Of a stretch of 64,000 bases of DNA, positions 28,593 to 37,158 are shown piece after piece. The position numbers and the translations under genes are program-made. The first letter of the stretch is position 1. Each line of letters opens with the position of its first letter. The notes under the pieces were generated by a model. It was given only the letters and a program-made list of their open reading frames with translations, was not told the DNA's origin and did not search any database. The stretch comes from Rhodanobacteraceae bacterium (GTDB lineage Bacteria > Pseudomonadota > Gammaproteobacteria > Xanthomonadales > Xanthomonadaceae), in NCBI GenBank assembly GCA_024233975.1, contig JACKOX010000007.1:74172-138171 (forward strand), read 5' to 3'.

Positions 28593-29867
28593 TCAGGCGA
28601 AGCGCGCCGGCGAAAAGGCCGACGCTTCCATGCAGGGCTCGCGCGCGGCAATGTGGTCGGCAACCAGCTGCGCGGTGGTCGCCGACATGCTGACGCCCAA
28701 CATGCCGTGGCCGCCGGCAAACAGGACGCGCGGATGTTTGGGCAGTGCACCGATCACCGGCAGGTCGTCGGCCATCATCGGCCGCCAACCGTACCACTCC
28801 TCGCGCAACTCGCCGCCGGTCGGCTGATGCAGGTAGTCGGCCGCACCGCGTTTCAGCGCATCCAGGCGGACACGGTTCAACGTCGTGTCGAAGCCGGAAA
28901 ATTCCATGGTGCTGCCAAGGCGGAAACCGTCCTCCCAGCTGGTGACGCAGACACTGGCCTCGGCCAGCACCAGCGGACGCTGCGGCGCCAGTTCCGGGCG
29001 CGACCAGGTGATGGAATAGCCCTTGCCCGGCTGCATGGGCAGCTTGATTCCCAGCGGCCTGAGCAGGGCCGGCGACCAGGCGCCGGTGGCCAGCAGCAGC
29101 CAGTCTGCCCGCCGCACGCCGGCGCTGGTCTCGACGCTGACACCCTGCCGCGACGCATCGACGCGCCGCAGATCGGCGCTGCTCTCGATCACACCACCCA
29201 GTTCGGTGACCCGTCGGGCCAGCTCGGCGACAAGTCGATCCGGGCGCAGCTGGGCATCGCCGGGAAATTCGATGACGCCAACAATGCCCTCGCGCAGGCT
29301 GGGCTCCAGCCGCAGTGCATCACCCGGGTCGATCAGCCGCGATTCGATGCCCAGCTCGCGCAACGGCACCGCCAGTTGCTGCTCGTGCTCGAACTCGGCG
29401 GCATCGCGAAACACATACCAGCTGCCACTGGCCCGGAACTGGCAGTCGAGCCGCTCGTCATCGATCAGGGCTTCCAGACGCTGCCGGGCATCGGCCAGGA
29501 TGGCCGCGCGCTGACGGGTCGCCTCGGCGGCATCCCGGGCGTTGCAGCGACGCAGGAAGCGATGCATCCAGGCCGCCAGCGCGGGATCGAAACGCGGCTT
29601 CACGTACAGCGGGGCATCGGACTTCAGCATCCACTTCAGCGCTCGCCAGGGCGTGCCGGGCAGCGCCAACGGCGGCGCGTGGCTGGGCGTGATGGTGCCG
29701 CAGTTGCCATGCGATGCACCGGCGCCGGGACCACTGCGGTCAATGACCCGGACCGAGCGGCCATCACGCAGCAACCTGAGCGCGGCGCTCAGGCCGATGA
29801 CCCCGGCACCGACCACCAGCACTTCATCGCCGGCAGCCGGCGCCGGGAAATTGGCCTTGGATGACAT
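28593..29867 (-). CDS. FAD-dependent D-amino acid dehydrogenase (DadA-like)
   Basis: 424 residues. FAD-binding start V-L-V-V-G-A-G-V-I-G-L-S-A-A, then A-S-H-G-N-C-G (substrate/FAD loop) and, near the end, Y-G-W-R-P-M-M-A-D-D-L-P-V-I-G, the hallmark of DadA-type DAO family oxidoreductases. It oxidises D-amino acids at the membrane and passes electrons to quinones in known relatives. It could equally be a D-hydroxyproline dehydrogenase, but no proline racemase or hydroxyproline genes lie beside it. ATG at 29867 chosen because the upstream twelve codons are not conserved-looking. Confidence 0.82.
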   Translation of the reverse strand: MSSKANFPAPAAGDEVLVVGAGVIGLSAALRLLRDGRSVRVIDRSGPGAGASHGNCGTITPSHAPPLALPGTPWRALKWMLKSDAPLYVKPRFDPALAAWMHRFLRRCNARDAAEATRQRAAILADARQRLEALIDDERLDCQFRASGSWYVFRDAAEFEHEQQLAVPLRELGIESRLIDPGDALRLEPSLREGIVGVIEFPGDAQLRPDRLVAELARRVTELGGVIESSADLRRVDASRQGVSVETSAGVRRADWLLLATGAWSPALLRPLGIKLPMQPGKGYSITWSRPELAPQRPLVLAEASVCVTSWEDGFRLGSTMEFSGFDTTLNRVRLDALKRGAADYLHQPTGGELREEWYGWRPMMADDLPVIGALPKHPRVLFAGGHGMLGVSMSATTAQLVADHIAAREPCMEASAFSPARFA

Positions 29868-30257
29868 GGAAAATCCGTGGATGAGCCGACATTGGCCCGT
29901 CAACTCATTGTAAGACCGCCGTCAAATGCGCCACTGGTCCGTCGCGGAATGCCGTTTGTCAGCAGCCCGAAATGGGCAACGGATCACGCAGGGCCGATCC
30001 TTGCTCGCATCCACAAAAATTTTGAGAGGTAAATCACATTTTTTTTGCTGCATTGCAAAATGACGAAAACTGTGAACAGGAGCAGATTTCAAGTCGCTCC
30101 GCAGTTCGCGACGCCCCTTGGCGCCACCCTCGGCGGGCACCGGCCCGGCCCAGGAATTGGTCGGGTTTTTTTATGCTGGTTCCGACCATGGATGCGCCCG
30201 GGGAAGGGTTTGGTCAAGAGAGCCAGCCGGTTGCCACACGCAAGGGGATTTACCCAA
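29868..30257 (+). promoter_or_regulatory. Leader region of the first M4 protease
   Basis: 390 bases with no gene. It holds an AT-rich patch (about 30012-30080) likely to contain the promoter, then the hairpin and T tract given separately, and an 85-base segment to the protease start. A short frame crosses it but has no ribosome-binding site. Confidence 0.5.
30144..30172 (+). terminator. Terminator-like hairpin in the protease leader
   Basis: CCCGGCC (30144-30150) pairs with GGTCGGG (30159-30165, one G-U) over an 8-base loop and is followed by seven T. It lies 86 bases before the protease ATG, so it is either an attenuator controlling the protease or the end of a small leader RNA. The string TCGGGTTTTTT plus ATG recurs at the same distance before the second protease. 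Confidence 0.5.
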
Positions 30258-31883
30258 ATGAACTACCGTAGCTCCGCTCTCACTGCCGCCGTCGCTCTGG
30301 CCCTTGGTCTCGCCTCCTCCGCCCACGCTGCGCGCCAGATGGACGACGAGGTCGCTGCCGATGTCCGCGTCCAGGCAGTCGACCGCGCCATGATGAACAT
30401 CCAGCAGAACGCCAAGGCCATGCACGCCGGCATGAACGACCAGTTCCAGGCCAGCGACGTAATCCTGGATGACAACGGCGCCGAGCACGTGCGCATGAAG
30501 CGCAGCTACCGTGGCCTGCCGGTCATCGGCGGCGATTTTGTCGTCCACAGCGACAACACCGGCAAGCTGGCCTCCGTGAGCCAGACGCTGACCCATGAGA
30601 TCAGCATCGACACGCATGCCTCGCTGTCCAAGAGCGAAGCCGTGCTGAACGCCGGCGTCGACTTCGGTACCGCCTTCGACGGCGTTTCCGACGCCAAGCT
30701 GGTCGTCTACGCCCGCGGCAAGGCGCCGCAGCTGGCCTATGAAGTGGTCTACACCGGCTTCATGCCGGACCAGACCCCGACCGAGATGCACTACTTCGTC
30801 GACGCCAACAACGGCCGCATCCTCGACAAGTGGGACGGCATCCACACCAAGGGCAAGCCGGGCGGCAGCGGCGGCGGCACGACCTGCAACACCAACACCA
30901 CCGGCAGCGGCCACACGCTGACCCTGGGCAACGTCAACATCAACACGGCCGGCTGCACCGACGGCTCGTACCAGATGAAGGACCTGTCCCGCGGCGGCGG
31001 CTACACCACTGACCTGAACAACCGCACCAACGGTTCCGGCACGATCTTCTCCGACGCCGACAACACCTGGGGCAACAACAGCACCTCCGACCGCGCCACC
31101 GTCGGCGCCGACGCCCACTACGGCGTGTCCGAGACCTGGGATTACTACCAGAACATCCACGGCCGCAGCGGCATCGCCAACGATGGCCAGGGCGCCCTGA
31201 GCCGCGTCCACTACGGTCGCAACTACGTCAACGCCTTCTGGTCCGACAGCTGCTTCTGCATGACCTTCGGCGATGGCAGCGGCTCCTACCTGCCGCTGGT
31301 CGCGCTGGACGTGGCCGGCCACGAAATGAGCCACGGCGTCACCAGCCGCACGGCCAACCTGACCTACTCCGGCGAGTCCGGTGGCCTGAACGAAGCCACC
31401 TCCGACATCTTCGGCACCATGGTCGAGTTCTACAGCAACAACTCCAGCGACAGCCCGGACTACCTGATCGGTGAAGCCATCTACGCCAGCAACCCGAGCG
31501 ACAGCAAGGCGCTGCGCTGGATGTACCAGCCGAACAAGGACGGCAGCTCGCCGAACTGCTATGCCAGCAACCTGGGTAGCCTCGACGTGCACTACAGCTC
31601 GGGCGTGGCCAACCACTTCTTCTACCTGCTGGCTGAAGGCAGTGGCTCCAAGACCTTCGGTCCGAACACCGTGACCTCGCCGACCTGCAACGGTTCGAGC
31701 ATCACCGGCATTGGTCGCAGCAAGGCCGAGGCCATCTGGTACCGCGCGTTGACGGTCTACATGACCTCCAACACCAACTACGCCGGTGCCCGTGCGGCCA
31801 CGATCAGCGCCGCGAACGACCTCTACGGCAGCTCGACCGCCAGCTCGGTGGCGGCAGCCTGGAGTGCGGTCAGCGTCAACTGA
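30258..31883 (+). CDS. Secreted M4 family (thermolysin-like) metalloprotease
   Basis: 541-residue preproenzyme. Signal peptide MNYRSSALTAAVALALGLAS, then an FTP/PepSY propeptide (about 27-200, with M-K-R-S-Y-R-G-L-P-V-I-G-G) that inhibits and folds the enzyme. A Gly-rich linker follows, then the catalytic domain. Zinc ligands H355 and H359 in H-E-M-S-H, catalytic E356 and third ligand E379 (G-G-L-N-E-A-T-S-D) have exact thermolysin spacing. The later D-V-H-Y-S-S-G-V-A-N-H supplies the transition-state His. Several Cys suggest disulfides in the mature enzyme. Followed by a strong terminator and a near-duplicate gene. Confidence 0.95.
   Translation: MNYRSSALTAAVALALGLASSAHAARQMDDEVAADVRVQAVDRAMMNIQQNAKAMHAGMNDQFQASDVILDDNGAEHVRMKRSYRGLPVIGGDFVVHSDNTGKLASVSQTLTHEISIDTHASLSKSEAVLNAGVDFGTAFDGVSDAKLVVYARGKAPQLAYEVVYTGFMPDQTPTEMHYFVDANNGRILDKWDGIHTKGKPGGSGGGTTCNTNTTGSGHTLTLGNVNINTAGCTDGSYQMKDLSRGGGYTTDLNNRTNGSGTIFSDADNTWGNNSTSDRATVGADAHYGVSETWDYYQNIHGRSGIANDGQGALSRVHYGRNYVNAFWSDSCFCMTFGDGSGSYLPLVALDVAGHEMSHGVTSRTANLTYSGESGGLNEATSDIFGTMVEFYSNNSSDSPDYLIGEAIYASNPSDSKALRWMYQPNKDGSSPNCYASNLGSLDVHYSSGVANHFFYLLAEGSGSKTFGPNTVTSPTCNGSSITGIGRSKAEAIWYRALTVYMTSNTNYAGARAATISAANDLYGSSTASSVAAAWSAVSVN
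30559..30865 (+). repeat. 307-bp block identical to 32604-32910
   Basis: Propeptide-coding segment that is base-for-base identical with the second protease gene, synonymous sites included, whereas the flanking coding sequence has diverged. This points to recent gene conversion. Confidence 0.9.
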
Positions 31884-31909
31884 TCCAACTGCGTCACAGC
31901 GCAACATCG

Positions 31910-31941
31910 AAAAGGCCCGCTCCAAGCGGGCCTTTTCTTTT
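31910..31941 (+). terminator. Intrinsic terminator after the first protease
   Basis: AAAAGGCCCGC (31910-31920) and GCGGGCCTTTT (31926-31936) form an 11-bp stem with a 5-base loop, followed by further T. It ends the first protease transcript, so the second copy needs its own promoter. Confidence 0.9.
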
Positions 31942-32311
31942 GCCGCGCGTTTTGGCGGTCATTGCCGCATTCAGCCGACCGTCGAAACAACCCTCGTCCA
32001 CCAATTCATACCGTTTGTTTGCTGCTGGTCGGCGACAGGAATGCCATAAGCCCCTGCCTGAAGGTTACAAATTGCAACCAAACCGGGAACGACCCGATGT
32101 TGCGGCGCCGCAAGACACACCACTTTCCGGCTCTATGTGTCGGCGTTCGCAGTTTCGGCGCCTGACAGGATTTCGGCCAGCCAATGCGACCGGAACCTGG
32201 CTGCGTACATTTCGGGTTTTTTATGGGTCGCCACTTGATCGGATGATCCGGCGCGGGCAGCCCAGCCATTCCCTGAAAGTCCGCACAAGCCACCCGGGGA
32301 AACATCATCCA
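31942..32311 (+). promoter_or_regulatory. Leader region of the second M4 protease
   Basis: 370 bases without a gene; the open frame that crosses it lacks a start signal. TTCGGGTTTTTT at 32211-32222 followed by ATG matches the T tract of the first protease leader and lies at nearly the same distance (about 90 bases) from the start codon. The upstream arm of a hairpin is poorer here than in the first copy. Confidence 0.45.
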
Positions 32312-33946
32312 ATGAATGTCCGTCACACCACCCTCACCGCCGCCATCGCTCTGGCCCGGCTTCGCCGCCTTCTGCCCAGGCGGCCCGCCAGGCCGATTTC
32401 CAGAACGACGTGCGCGAACAGGCCGTTGGCCGCGCGCTGTCCAACATCGTCAAACGCGAAGGCCGTCCATGCCTCGCGCAACGACCAGTTCGAGGCCCGC
32501 GACGTCATCCTCGATAACAACGGCGCCGAGCACGTGCGCATGAAGCGCAGCTACCGTGGCCTGCCGGTCATCGGCGGTGACTTGGTCATCCACAACAACC
32601 GCGCCGGCAAGCTGGCCTCCGTGAGCCAGACGCTGACCCATGAGATCAGCATCGACACGCATGCCTCGCTGTCCAAGAGCGAAGCCGTGCTGAACGCCGG
32701 CGTCGACTTCGGTACCGCCTTCGACGGCGTTTCCGACGCCAAGCTGGTCGTCTACGCCCGCGGCAAGGCGCCGCAGCTGGCCTATGAAGTGGTCTACACC
32801 GGCTTCATGCCGGACCAGACCCCGACCGAGATGCACTACTTCGTCGACGCCAACAACGGCCGCATCCTCGACAAGTGGGACGGCATCCACACCAAGGGCA
32901 AGCCGGGCGGTGGCGGCGGTAACGGCAATGGCGGCAGCGGAGCCACCTGCGACACCGACAGCGTTGGTACCGGTCGCACCCTGACGCTGGGAAATGTGCC
33001 CATCAACACGAGCAGCTGCTCGGATGGCAGCTTCCAGATGGTGGATCTGTCACGCGGCGGCGGCTACACCACCGACCTCAAGAACCGCACCAACGGCTCG
33101 GGCACCACGTTCTCCGACGCTGACAACACCTGGGGCAACAACAGCACCTCCGACCGCGCCACCGTCGGTGCCGACGCCCACTACGGTGTGTCCGAGACCT
33201 GGGATTACTACCAGAACATCCATGGCCGTGACGGCATCGCCAATGACGGCAAGGGTGCCCTGAGCCGCGTCCACTACGGTCGCAACTACGTCAACGCCTT
33301 CTGGTCCGACAGCTGCTTCTGCATGACCTTCGGCGATGGCAGCGGCTCCTACCTGCCGCTGGTCGCGCTGGACGTGGCCGGCCACGAAATGAGCCACGGC
33401 GTCACCAGCCGCTCGGCCAACCTCACCTATTCCGGCGAGTCCGGCGGCCTGAACGAAGCCACCTCCGACATCTTCGGCACCATGGTCGAGTTCTACAGCA
33501 ACAGCGCCTATGACCAGCCCGACTACCTGATCGGCGAAGAGATCTACGCCAGCAATCCGGGCAACAGCAAGGCGCTGCGCTACATGTACAACCCGAGCCT
33601 CGATGGCGCTTCGCCGAACTGCTACAGCGGCTCGCTGGGCAGCCTCGACGTGCACTACAGCTCGGGCGTGGCCAACCACTTCTTCTACCTGCTGGCTGAA
33701 GGCAGCGGCAACAAGACCTTCAGCAACGGCACGATCTCGTCGCCGACCTGCAACGGCTCCAGCCTGAGCGGCATCGGCCGCAGCAAGGCCGAGGCCATCT
33801 GGTACCGCGCCCTGACGGTCTACATGACCTCCAACACCAACTACGCCGGTGCCCGCACCGCGACGATCAACGCCGCGAACGACCTGTATGGTTCGGCCAC
33901 CGCGTCTGACGTCGCCGCCGCGTGGGACGCCGTCAGCGTCAACTGA
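32312..33946 (+). CDS. M4 metalloprotease, second copy, with frame-scrambled N-terminus
   Basis: 544 codons, open throughout. The catalytic domain is intact (H358-E-M-S-H, then G-G-L-N-E-A-T-S-D and D-V-H-Y-S-S-G). The start MNVRHTTLTAAIALA is a normal signal-peptide beginning. From about 32357 to 32452 the reading frame is wrong: the +2 frame there spells S-A-Q-A-A-R-Q-A-D-F-Q-N-D-V-R-E-Q-A-V, the counterpart of A-H-A-A-R-Q-M in copy one. The protein as encoded instead has an Arg/Pro-rich stretch with no hydrophobic core or cleavage site. Compensating indels therefore destroyed the signal peptide while keeping the rest in frame. It may be unsecreted and non-functional, or the indels may be sequencing errors. 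Confidence 0.85.
   Translation: MNVRHTTLTAAIALARLRRLLPRRPARPISRTTCANRPLAARCPTSSNAKAVHASRNDQFEARDVILDNNGAEHVRMKRSYRGLPVIGGDLVIHNNRAGKLASVSQTLTHEISIDTHASLSKSEAVLNAGVDFGTAFDGVSDAKLVVYARGKAPQLAYEVVYTGFMPDQTPTEMHYFVDANNGRILDKWDGIHTKGKPGGGGGNGNGGSGATCDTDSVGTGRTLTLGNVPINTSSCSDGSFQMVDLSRGGGYTTDLKNRTNGSGTTFSDADNTWGNNSTSDRATVGADAHYGVSETWDYYQNIHGRDGIANDGKGALSRVHYGRNYVNAFWSDSCFCMTFGDGSGSYLPLVALDVAGHEMSHGVTSRSANLTYSGESGGLNEATSDIFGTMVEFYSNSAYDQPDYLIGEEIYASNPGNSKALRYMYNPSLDGASPNCYSGSLGSLDVHYSSGVANHFFYLLAEGSGNKTFSNGTISSPTCNGSSLSGIGRSKAEAIWYRALTVYMTSNTNYAGARTATINAANDLYGSATASDVAAAWDAVSVN
32604..32910 (+). repeat. 307-bp block identical to 30559-30865
   Basis: Second member of the exact repeat between the tandem protease genes. 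Further long identical patches occur around the zinc site (H-E-M-S-H region), separated by diverged patches, a mosaic typical of conversion. Confidence 0.9.
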
Positions 33947-33967
33947 TATCGCGCTTCATCGCAGCAC

Positions 33968-33999
33968 AAAAAAGGCCCGCCATTCGGCGGGCCTTTTTT
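33968..33999 (+). terminator. Intrinsic terminator after the second protease
   Basis: AAAAAAGGCCCGCC (33968-33981) and GGCGGGCCTTTTTT (33986-33999) form a 14-bp perfect stem with a 4-base loop and six T. The A run on the left makes it also usable by the convergent slyD transcript. Confidence 0.93.
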
Positions 34000-34041
34000 C
34001 TGTCCATCCGGAATAACCGGACGCTGAGACGTTCGCCGGGA

Positions 34042-34524
34042 TCAGTGCTCGTGGCCACCCTTGCCGTGGACGTGGCCGTGGGCGATTTCCTCTTCGTCGG
34101 CTTCGCGCACCTCGACGATTTCCACGTCGAAGTTAAGCGTGCGGCCGGCAAATGGATGGTTGAAGTCGACGTCCAGCACCGACATGCCGGCCTTGAGCAC
34201 GGTGGCCTGGCGTGGACCGCTCTGGGTACCGATGACGGCGATCATGCCCGGGCGCATCTTCGCCCCGTCACGCACGTGCTTCTTCGGCACGCGACGCACC
34301 AGGCCTTCGATGCGCTCGCCATAGGCATCTTCGGGCGGCACGGTAACCTGGAAGGTATCGCCCTCGCCCTTGCCTTCCAGCGCATTGCGCAGGCCGGTGA
34401 TCAGGCGACTCTTGCCGTAGAGGGCGGCAATCGGATCACCGTTGCGGGTGCTCTCGATTTCCAGCCCGTCCTCGCCAGTCAGCGTGTAGTGGAAACGGAC
34501 GACGCGATTCTTCTCAACCTGCAT
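34042..34524 (-). CDS. slyD: SlyD-like FKBP peptidyl-prolyl isomerase
   Basis: 160 residues with an FKBP fold split by an IF (insert-in-flap) chaperone domain, starting MQVEKNRVVRFHYTLTGEDG. Typical segments are L-I-T-G-L-R-N-A-L-E-G and P-P-E-D-A-Y-G-E-R. The C-terminus ends H-G-H-V-H-G-K-G-G-H-E-H, the His-rich tail that binds nickel and other metals in SlyD. Role: prolyl isomerase/chaperone and metal storage for enzyme maturation in the cytoplasm. Divergent from the NlpC/P60 gene. Confidence 0.93.
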   Translation of the reverse strand: MQVEKNRVVRFHYTLTGEDGLEIESTRNGDPIAALYGKSRLITGLRNALEGKGEGDTFQVTVPPEDAYGERIEGLVRRVPKKHVRDGAKMRPGMIAVIGTQSGPRQATVLKAGMSVLDVDFNHPFAGRTLNFDVEIVEVREADEEEIAHGHVHGKGGHEH

Positions 34525-34697
34525 GTGTCTCTCCTGCGGCCATCATCCCGGCCTTTCGTTCAGCCGCGCAGCATAGCGACGGCGCGGGCACGGGTCATCC
34601 ATTTTCTCGCTGCGGGAGAGCCCTGCCCGCCATCAAAGCTGAACGAACCTGCGGGTTTCATTTGACAGAACTGCCGCCAATCGCCAGCTTTCCAAGG

Positions 34698-35258
34698 ATG
34701 TCCGCCACACCGCCATCGCCAGCAACGCTTCCCGCCTCGGCAACGCCGATCGGCGAACGGGCGCTGCGCGCGATCGCGGGAATCGTGGTGGTGATCCTGA
34801 TGGTGGCCTGTGGCGGTGCGCCGAAGCGCCCTTCGGCGCCCGGGCCGGCGCCCCTGGCACGTCCGAGCGGAAACCCCTCGCAGCTGGCCAATGCCGTGCT
34901 GTTCCGCGCCATCGCACTGGTCGGGACTCCCTATCGCTGGGGTGGCAACACGCCGGAATCGGGCTTCGACTGCAGCGGGCTGGTCGGCTACGTGTTCCGC
35001 GACGCCGCTGGCCTGACGCTGCCACGCACTTCGTCATCCATCAGCGAAATCGCGGCTCCCAAGGTCAAGCGCAGCGAGTTGGCCAGCGGCGATCTGGTGT
35101 TTTTCGCCAGCGGCAAGCGGATCGACCATGTCGGCATCTATGTCGGCGAAGGCCGCTTCGTGCATGCCCCCAACCGCGGCGGCACGGTACGCCTGGATGA
35201 GATGGATGGGCACTACTGGCGTGATCATTTTCGCTTCGGCAGGCGGCCACTTCACTGA
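34698..35258 (+). CDS. NlpC/P60 lipoprotein (peptidoglycan endopeptidase)
   Basis: 186 residues from the ATG at 34698. The first 40 residues hold a lipoprotein signal ending I-V-V-V-I-L-M-V-A-C (lipobox). The C-terminal NlpC/P60 domain has the catalytic Cys in G-F-D-C-S-G-L, His in R-I-D-H-V-G-I-Y and a third polar site in V-H-A-P-N. These cut stem-peptide bonds in peptidoglycan at the periplasmic face. The ribosome-binding sequence is unusually close (AAGG touching ATG); an in-frame TTG at 34662 is the alternative start. Similar to E. coli Spr/MepS in layout. Confidence 0.86.
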   Translation: MSATPPSPATLPASATPIGERALRAIAGIVVVILMVACGGAPKRPSAPGPAPLARPSGNPSQLANAVLFRAIALVGTPYRWGGNTPESGFDCSGLVGYVFRDAAGLTLPRTSSSISEIAAPKVKRSELASGDLVFFASGKRIDHVGIYVGEGRFVHAPNRGGTVRLDEMDGHYWRDHFRFGRRPLH

Positions 35259-35729
35259 TCGCTGCCAGCAAGGCCCTTACCGCGAACCTGAACCGCAGGT
35301 CCTGGCGACTCGCCATTCCGCTGGCAATTGGCGGCCGTCTGCCCTAGACTGCGCGCCGTTTGCTGCGCTGTCTGCCGGTTTTCCCTAGCGGAACATGCGA
35401 TCCCAAGCGCCTCCCTCGATGGAGCCTCGCCCGCAGATCGCCCCAGATCGTCATCAAGGATCGGAAGCGGTTCGTTGAATCGTTTCGGCACAGGATGTGC
35501 CATCGAATCAAACACTTGCCTGTTTGTTTTGGAGGGCTCGACGTGGCATTTGCCGCGGCCGCGCTCACGCAAGCCACGGCTTTGGCCCGGCCTTGCGTCC
35601 GACCCTGTGACCGTTCCGACGCACCGCCCGTCGCTCACAGACCCGATGCCGTTTCCGCGGTGTCGTCACAACCTGTTTGTTTGAACTGCTGGTCGCGGCG
35701 CAGGGAACGTGACCGCCCAGGAGTTAGTG
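35259..35729 (+). promoter_or_regulatory. Long leader upstream of rhlE
   Basis: 471 bases with no supportable gene. A TAGACT box at 35345-35350 is a plausible -10, giving a 5' untranslated region of about 375 bases. The 11-mer CCTGTTTGTTT occurs twice (35519-35529 and 35672-35682). Long structured leaders are known for DEAD-box helicase genes (deaD/csdA in E. coli), so cold or autoregulatory control is a reasonable inference. Confidence 0.45.
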
Positions 35730-37103
35730 ATGTCTTTCGAGTCCCTTGGACTGTCCCCGGCGCGTCTTTCCGCGCTGGCCGAACTCGGCTATGCCGAGCC
35801 CACCCCGATTCAGCAATCCGCCATTCCGCTGGTGCTGGCGGGCCACGACCTGATGGCCGGCGCCCAGACCGGTACCGGCAAGACGGCCGCCTTCGCGCTG
35901 CCGCTGCTCGACCGCCTGGAAGCCGACAACCGTCGCGCAGGCCCTAAGCAGGCCCGCGTGCTGGTGCTGACGCCGACCCGTGAGCTGGCCTTGCAGGTGC
36001 ATGAATCCTTCCGTGAGTACGCGGGCACGAGCGGCGCCAACAAGAGCCGCCTGAAGAGCGCCACCGTGTTCGGCGGCGTCGGCATGCAGCCGCAGGTGCA
36101 GGCACTGCGCGGCGGTCTCGACGTGCTGGTGGCCTGCCCCGGCCGCCTGATCGACCACATGCAGCAGCGCACCGTTGATCTGTCCGGCGTCGAATACCTG
36201 GTGCTGGACGAAGCCGACCGCATGCTCGACATGGGCTTCCTGCCGTCGATCAAGCGCATCCTCGGCGCGCTGCCGAAGGATCGCCAGACCCTGCTGTTCT
36301 CGGCCACCTTCGCCGACGAAATCAAGGCGCTGGCCGCGCAGTTCATGCGCGATCCGCAGCAGGTGCAGATCGCCGCGCGCAACAGCGTCGCCGCCACCGT
36401 GCAGCATCGCGTGCATCCGGTGAACAATGACCGCAAGCGTGACCTGCTGCTGCACCTGCTGTCCGAGGACAGCCGTCGGCAGACGTTGGTGTTCAGCCGC
36501 ACCAAGCACGGCGCTGACAAGCTGGTGCGCATCCTGGTGCGTGCAGGCCTCAAGGCCGCCGCGATCCATGGCAACAAGAGCCAGGGCGCGCGCACCAAGG
36601 CGCTGGACGATTTCAAGAGCGGTCGCGTCACCACGCTGGTCGCCACCGACATCGCCGCGCGCGGTCTCGACATCGACCAGCTGCCGGCGGTGATCAACTA
36701 CGAGCTGCCAATGGTGGCCGAGGACTACGTGCACCGCATCGGCCGCACCGGCCGCGCCGGCGCCGACGGCCAGGCCATCTCGCTGGTCAGCCACGACGAG
36801 GTCAAGCGCCTGCACGCCATCCAGAAGCTGATCGGTCGCGAGATCAAGCAGCAGCCGGTGGTTGGCTTCGAGCCGGAGTCGCCGCTGGCCTCTGCCCGTC
36901 CGCAGCATGGCAACGGCGCAGGCAACAAGCCGCCGCGCTCGCGCCATGGCAATGGTCAGAATCGCAGTAACGGCCCGTCGCGCAACGGCGGCCAGAACCG
37001 TGGCAATGGCCAGAATGCGGGTCGCCATGCGGGTGCGCCGGCTGGTCGCGGTTCACGCCGCGGCAAGCCGCGCAACGCCGGCGGCCAGGGACAGCGCGGC
37101 TGA
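35730..37103 (+). CDS. rhlE: DEAD-box RNA helicase RhlE
   Basis: 457 residues from the ATG at 35730, preceded by AGGAG at good spacing. Begins M-S-F-E-S-L-G-L-S with the Q motif, then A-Q-T-G-T-G-K-T (motif I), P-T-R-E-L (Ia), D-E-A-D (II), S-A-T (III) and H-R-I-G-R-T-G-R (VI). The C-terminal 70 residues are basic and Gly/Asn/Arg-rich (N-G-Q-N-R-G-N-G repeats), a disordered RNA-binding tail usual for RhlE. Role: ATP-dependent RNA remodelling in ribosome assembly and mRNA decay. A second DEAD-box gene follows after the Nudix gene. Confidence 0.93.
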   Translation: MSFESLGLSPARLSALAELGYAEPTPIQQSAIPLVLAGHDLMAGAQTGTGKTAAFALPLLDRLEADNRRAGPKQARVLVLTPTRELALQVHESFREYAGTSGANKSRLKSATVFGGVGMQPQVQALRGGLDVLVACPGRLIDHMQQRTVDLSGVEYLVLDEADRMLDMGFLPSIKRILGALPKDRQTLLFSATFADEIKALAAQFMRDPQQVQIAARNSVAATVQHRVHPVNNDRKRDLLLHLLSEDSRRQTLVFSRTKHGADKLVRILVRAGLKAAAIHGNKSQGARTKALDDFKSGRVTTLVATDIAARGLDIDQLPAVINYELPMVAEDYVHRIGRTGRAGADGQAISLVSHDEVKRLHAIQKLIGREIKQQPVVGFEPESPLASARPQHGNGAGNKPPRSRHGNGQNRSNGPSRNGGQNRGNGQNAGRHAGAPAGRGSRRGKPRNAGGQGQRG

Positions 37104-37108
37104 TCGGG

Positions 37109-37137
37109 CGGCGCACGACGGTTATCCTCGTGCGCCG
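37109..37137 (+). terminator. Hairpin after rhlE
   Basis: CGGCGCACGA-type left arm (37109-37118) pairs with TCGTGCGCCG (37128-37137) over nine bases; 10 bp of stem but no T tract. It may end rhlE transcription weakly or protect its 3' end. Confidence 0.5.
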
Positions 37138-37158
37138 AATCCGTTGTCGTCGACCGTC

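Noticed and set aside
30171..31925. 584-codon minus-strand frame opposite the first protease
   Set aside because: A similar antisense frame appears in the second protease, as expected from complementing the same codons; Val/Gly-rich product without motifs.
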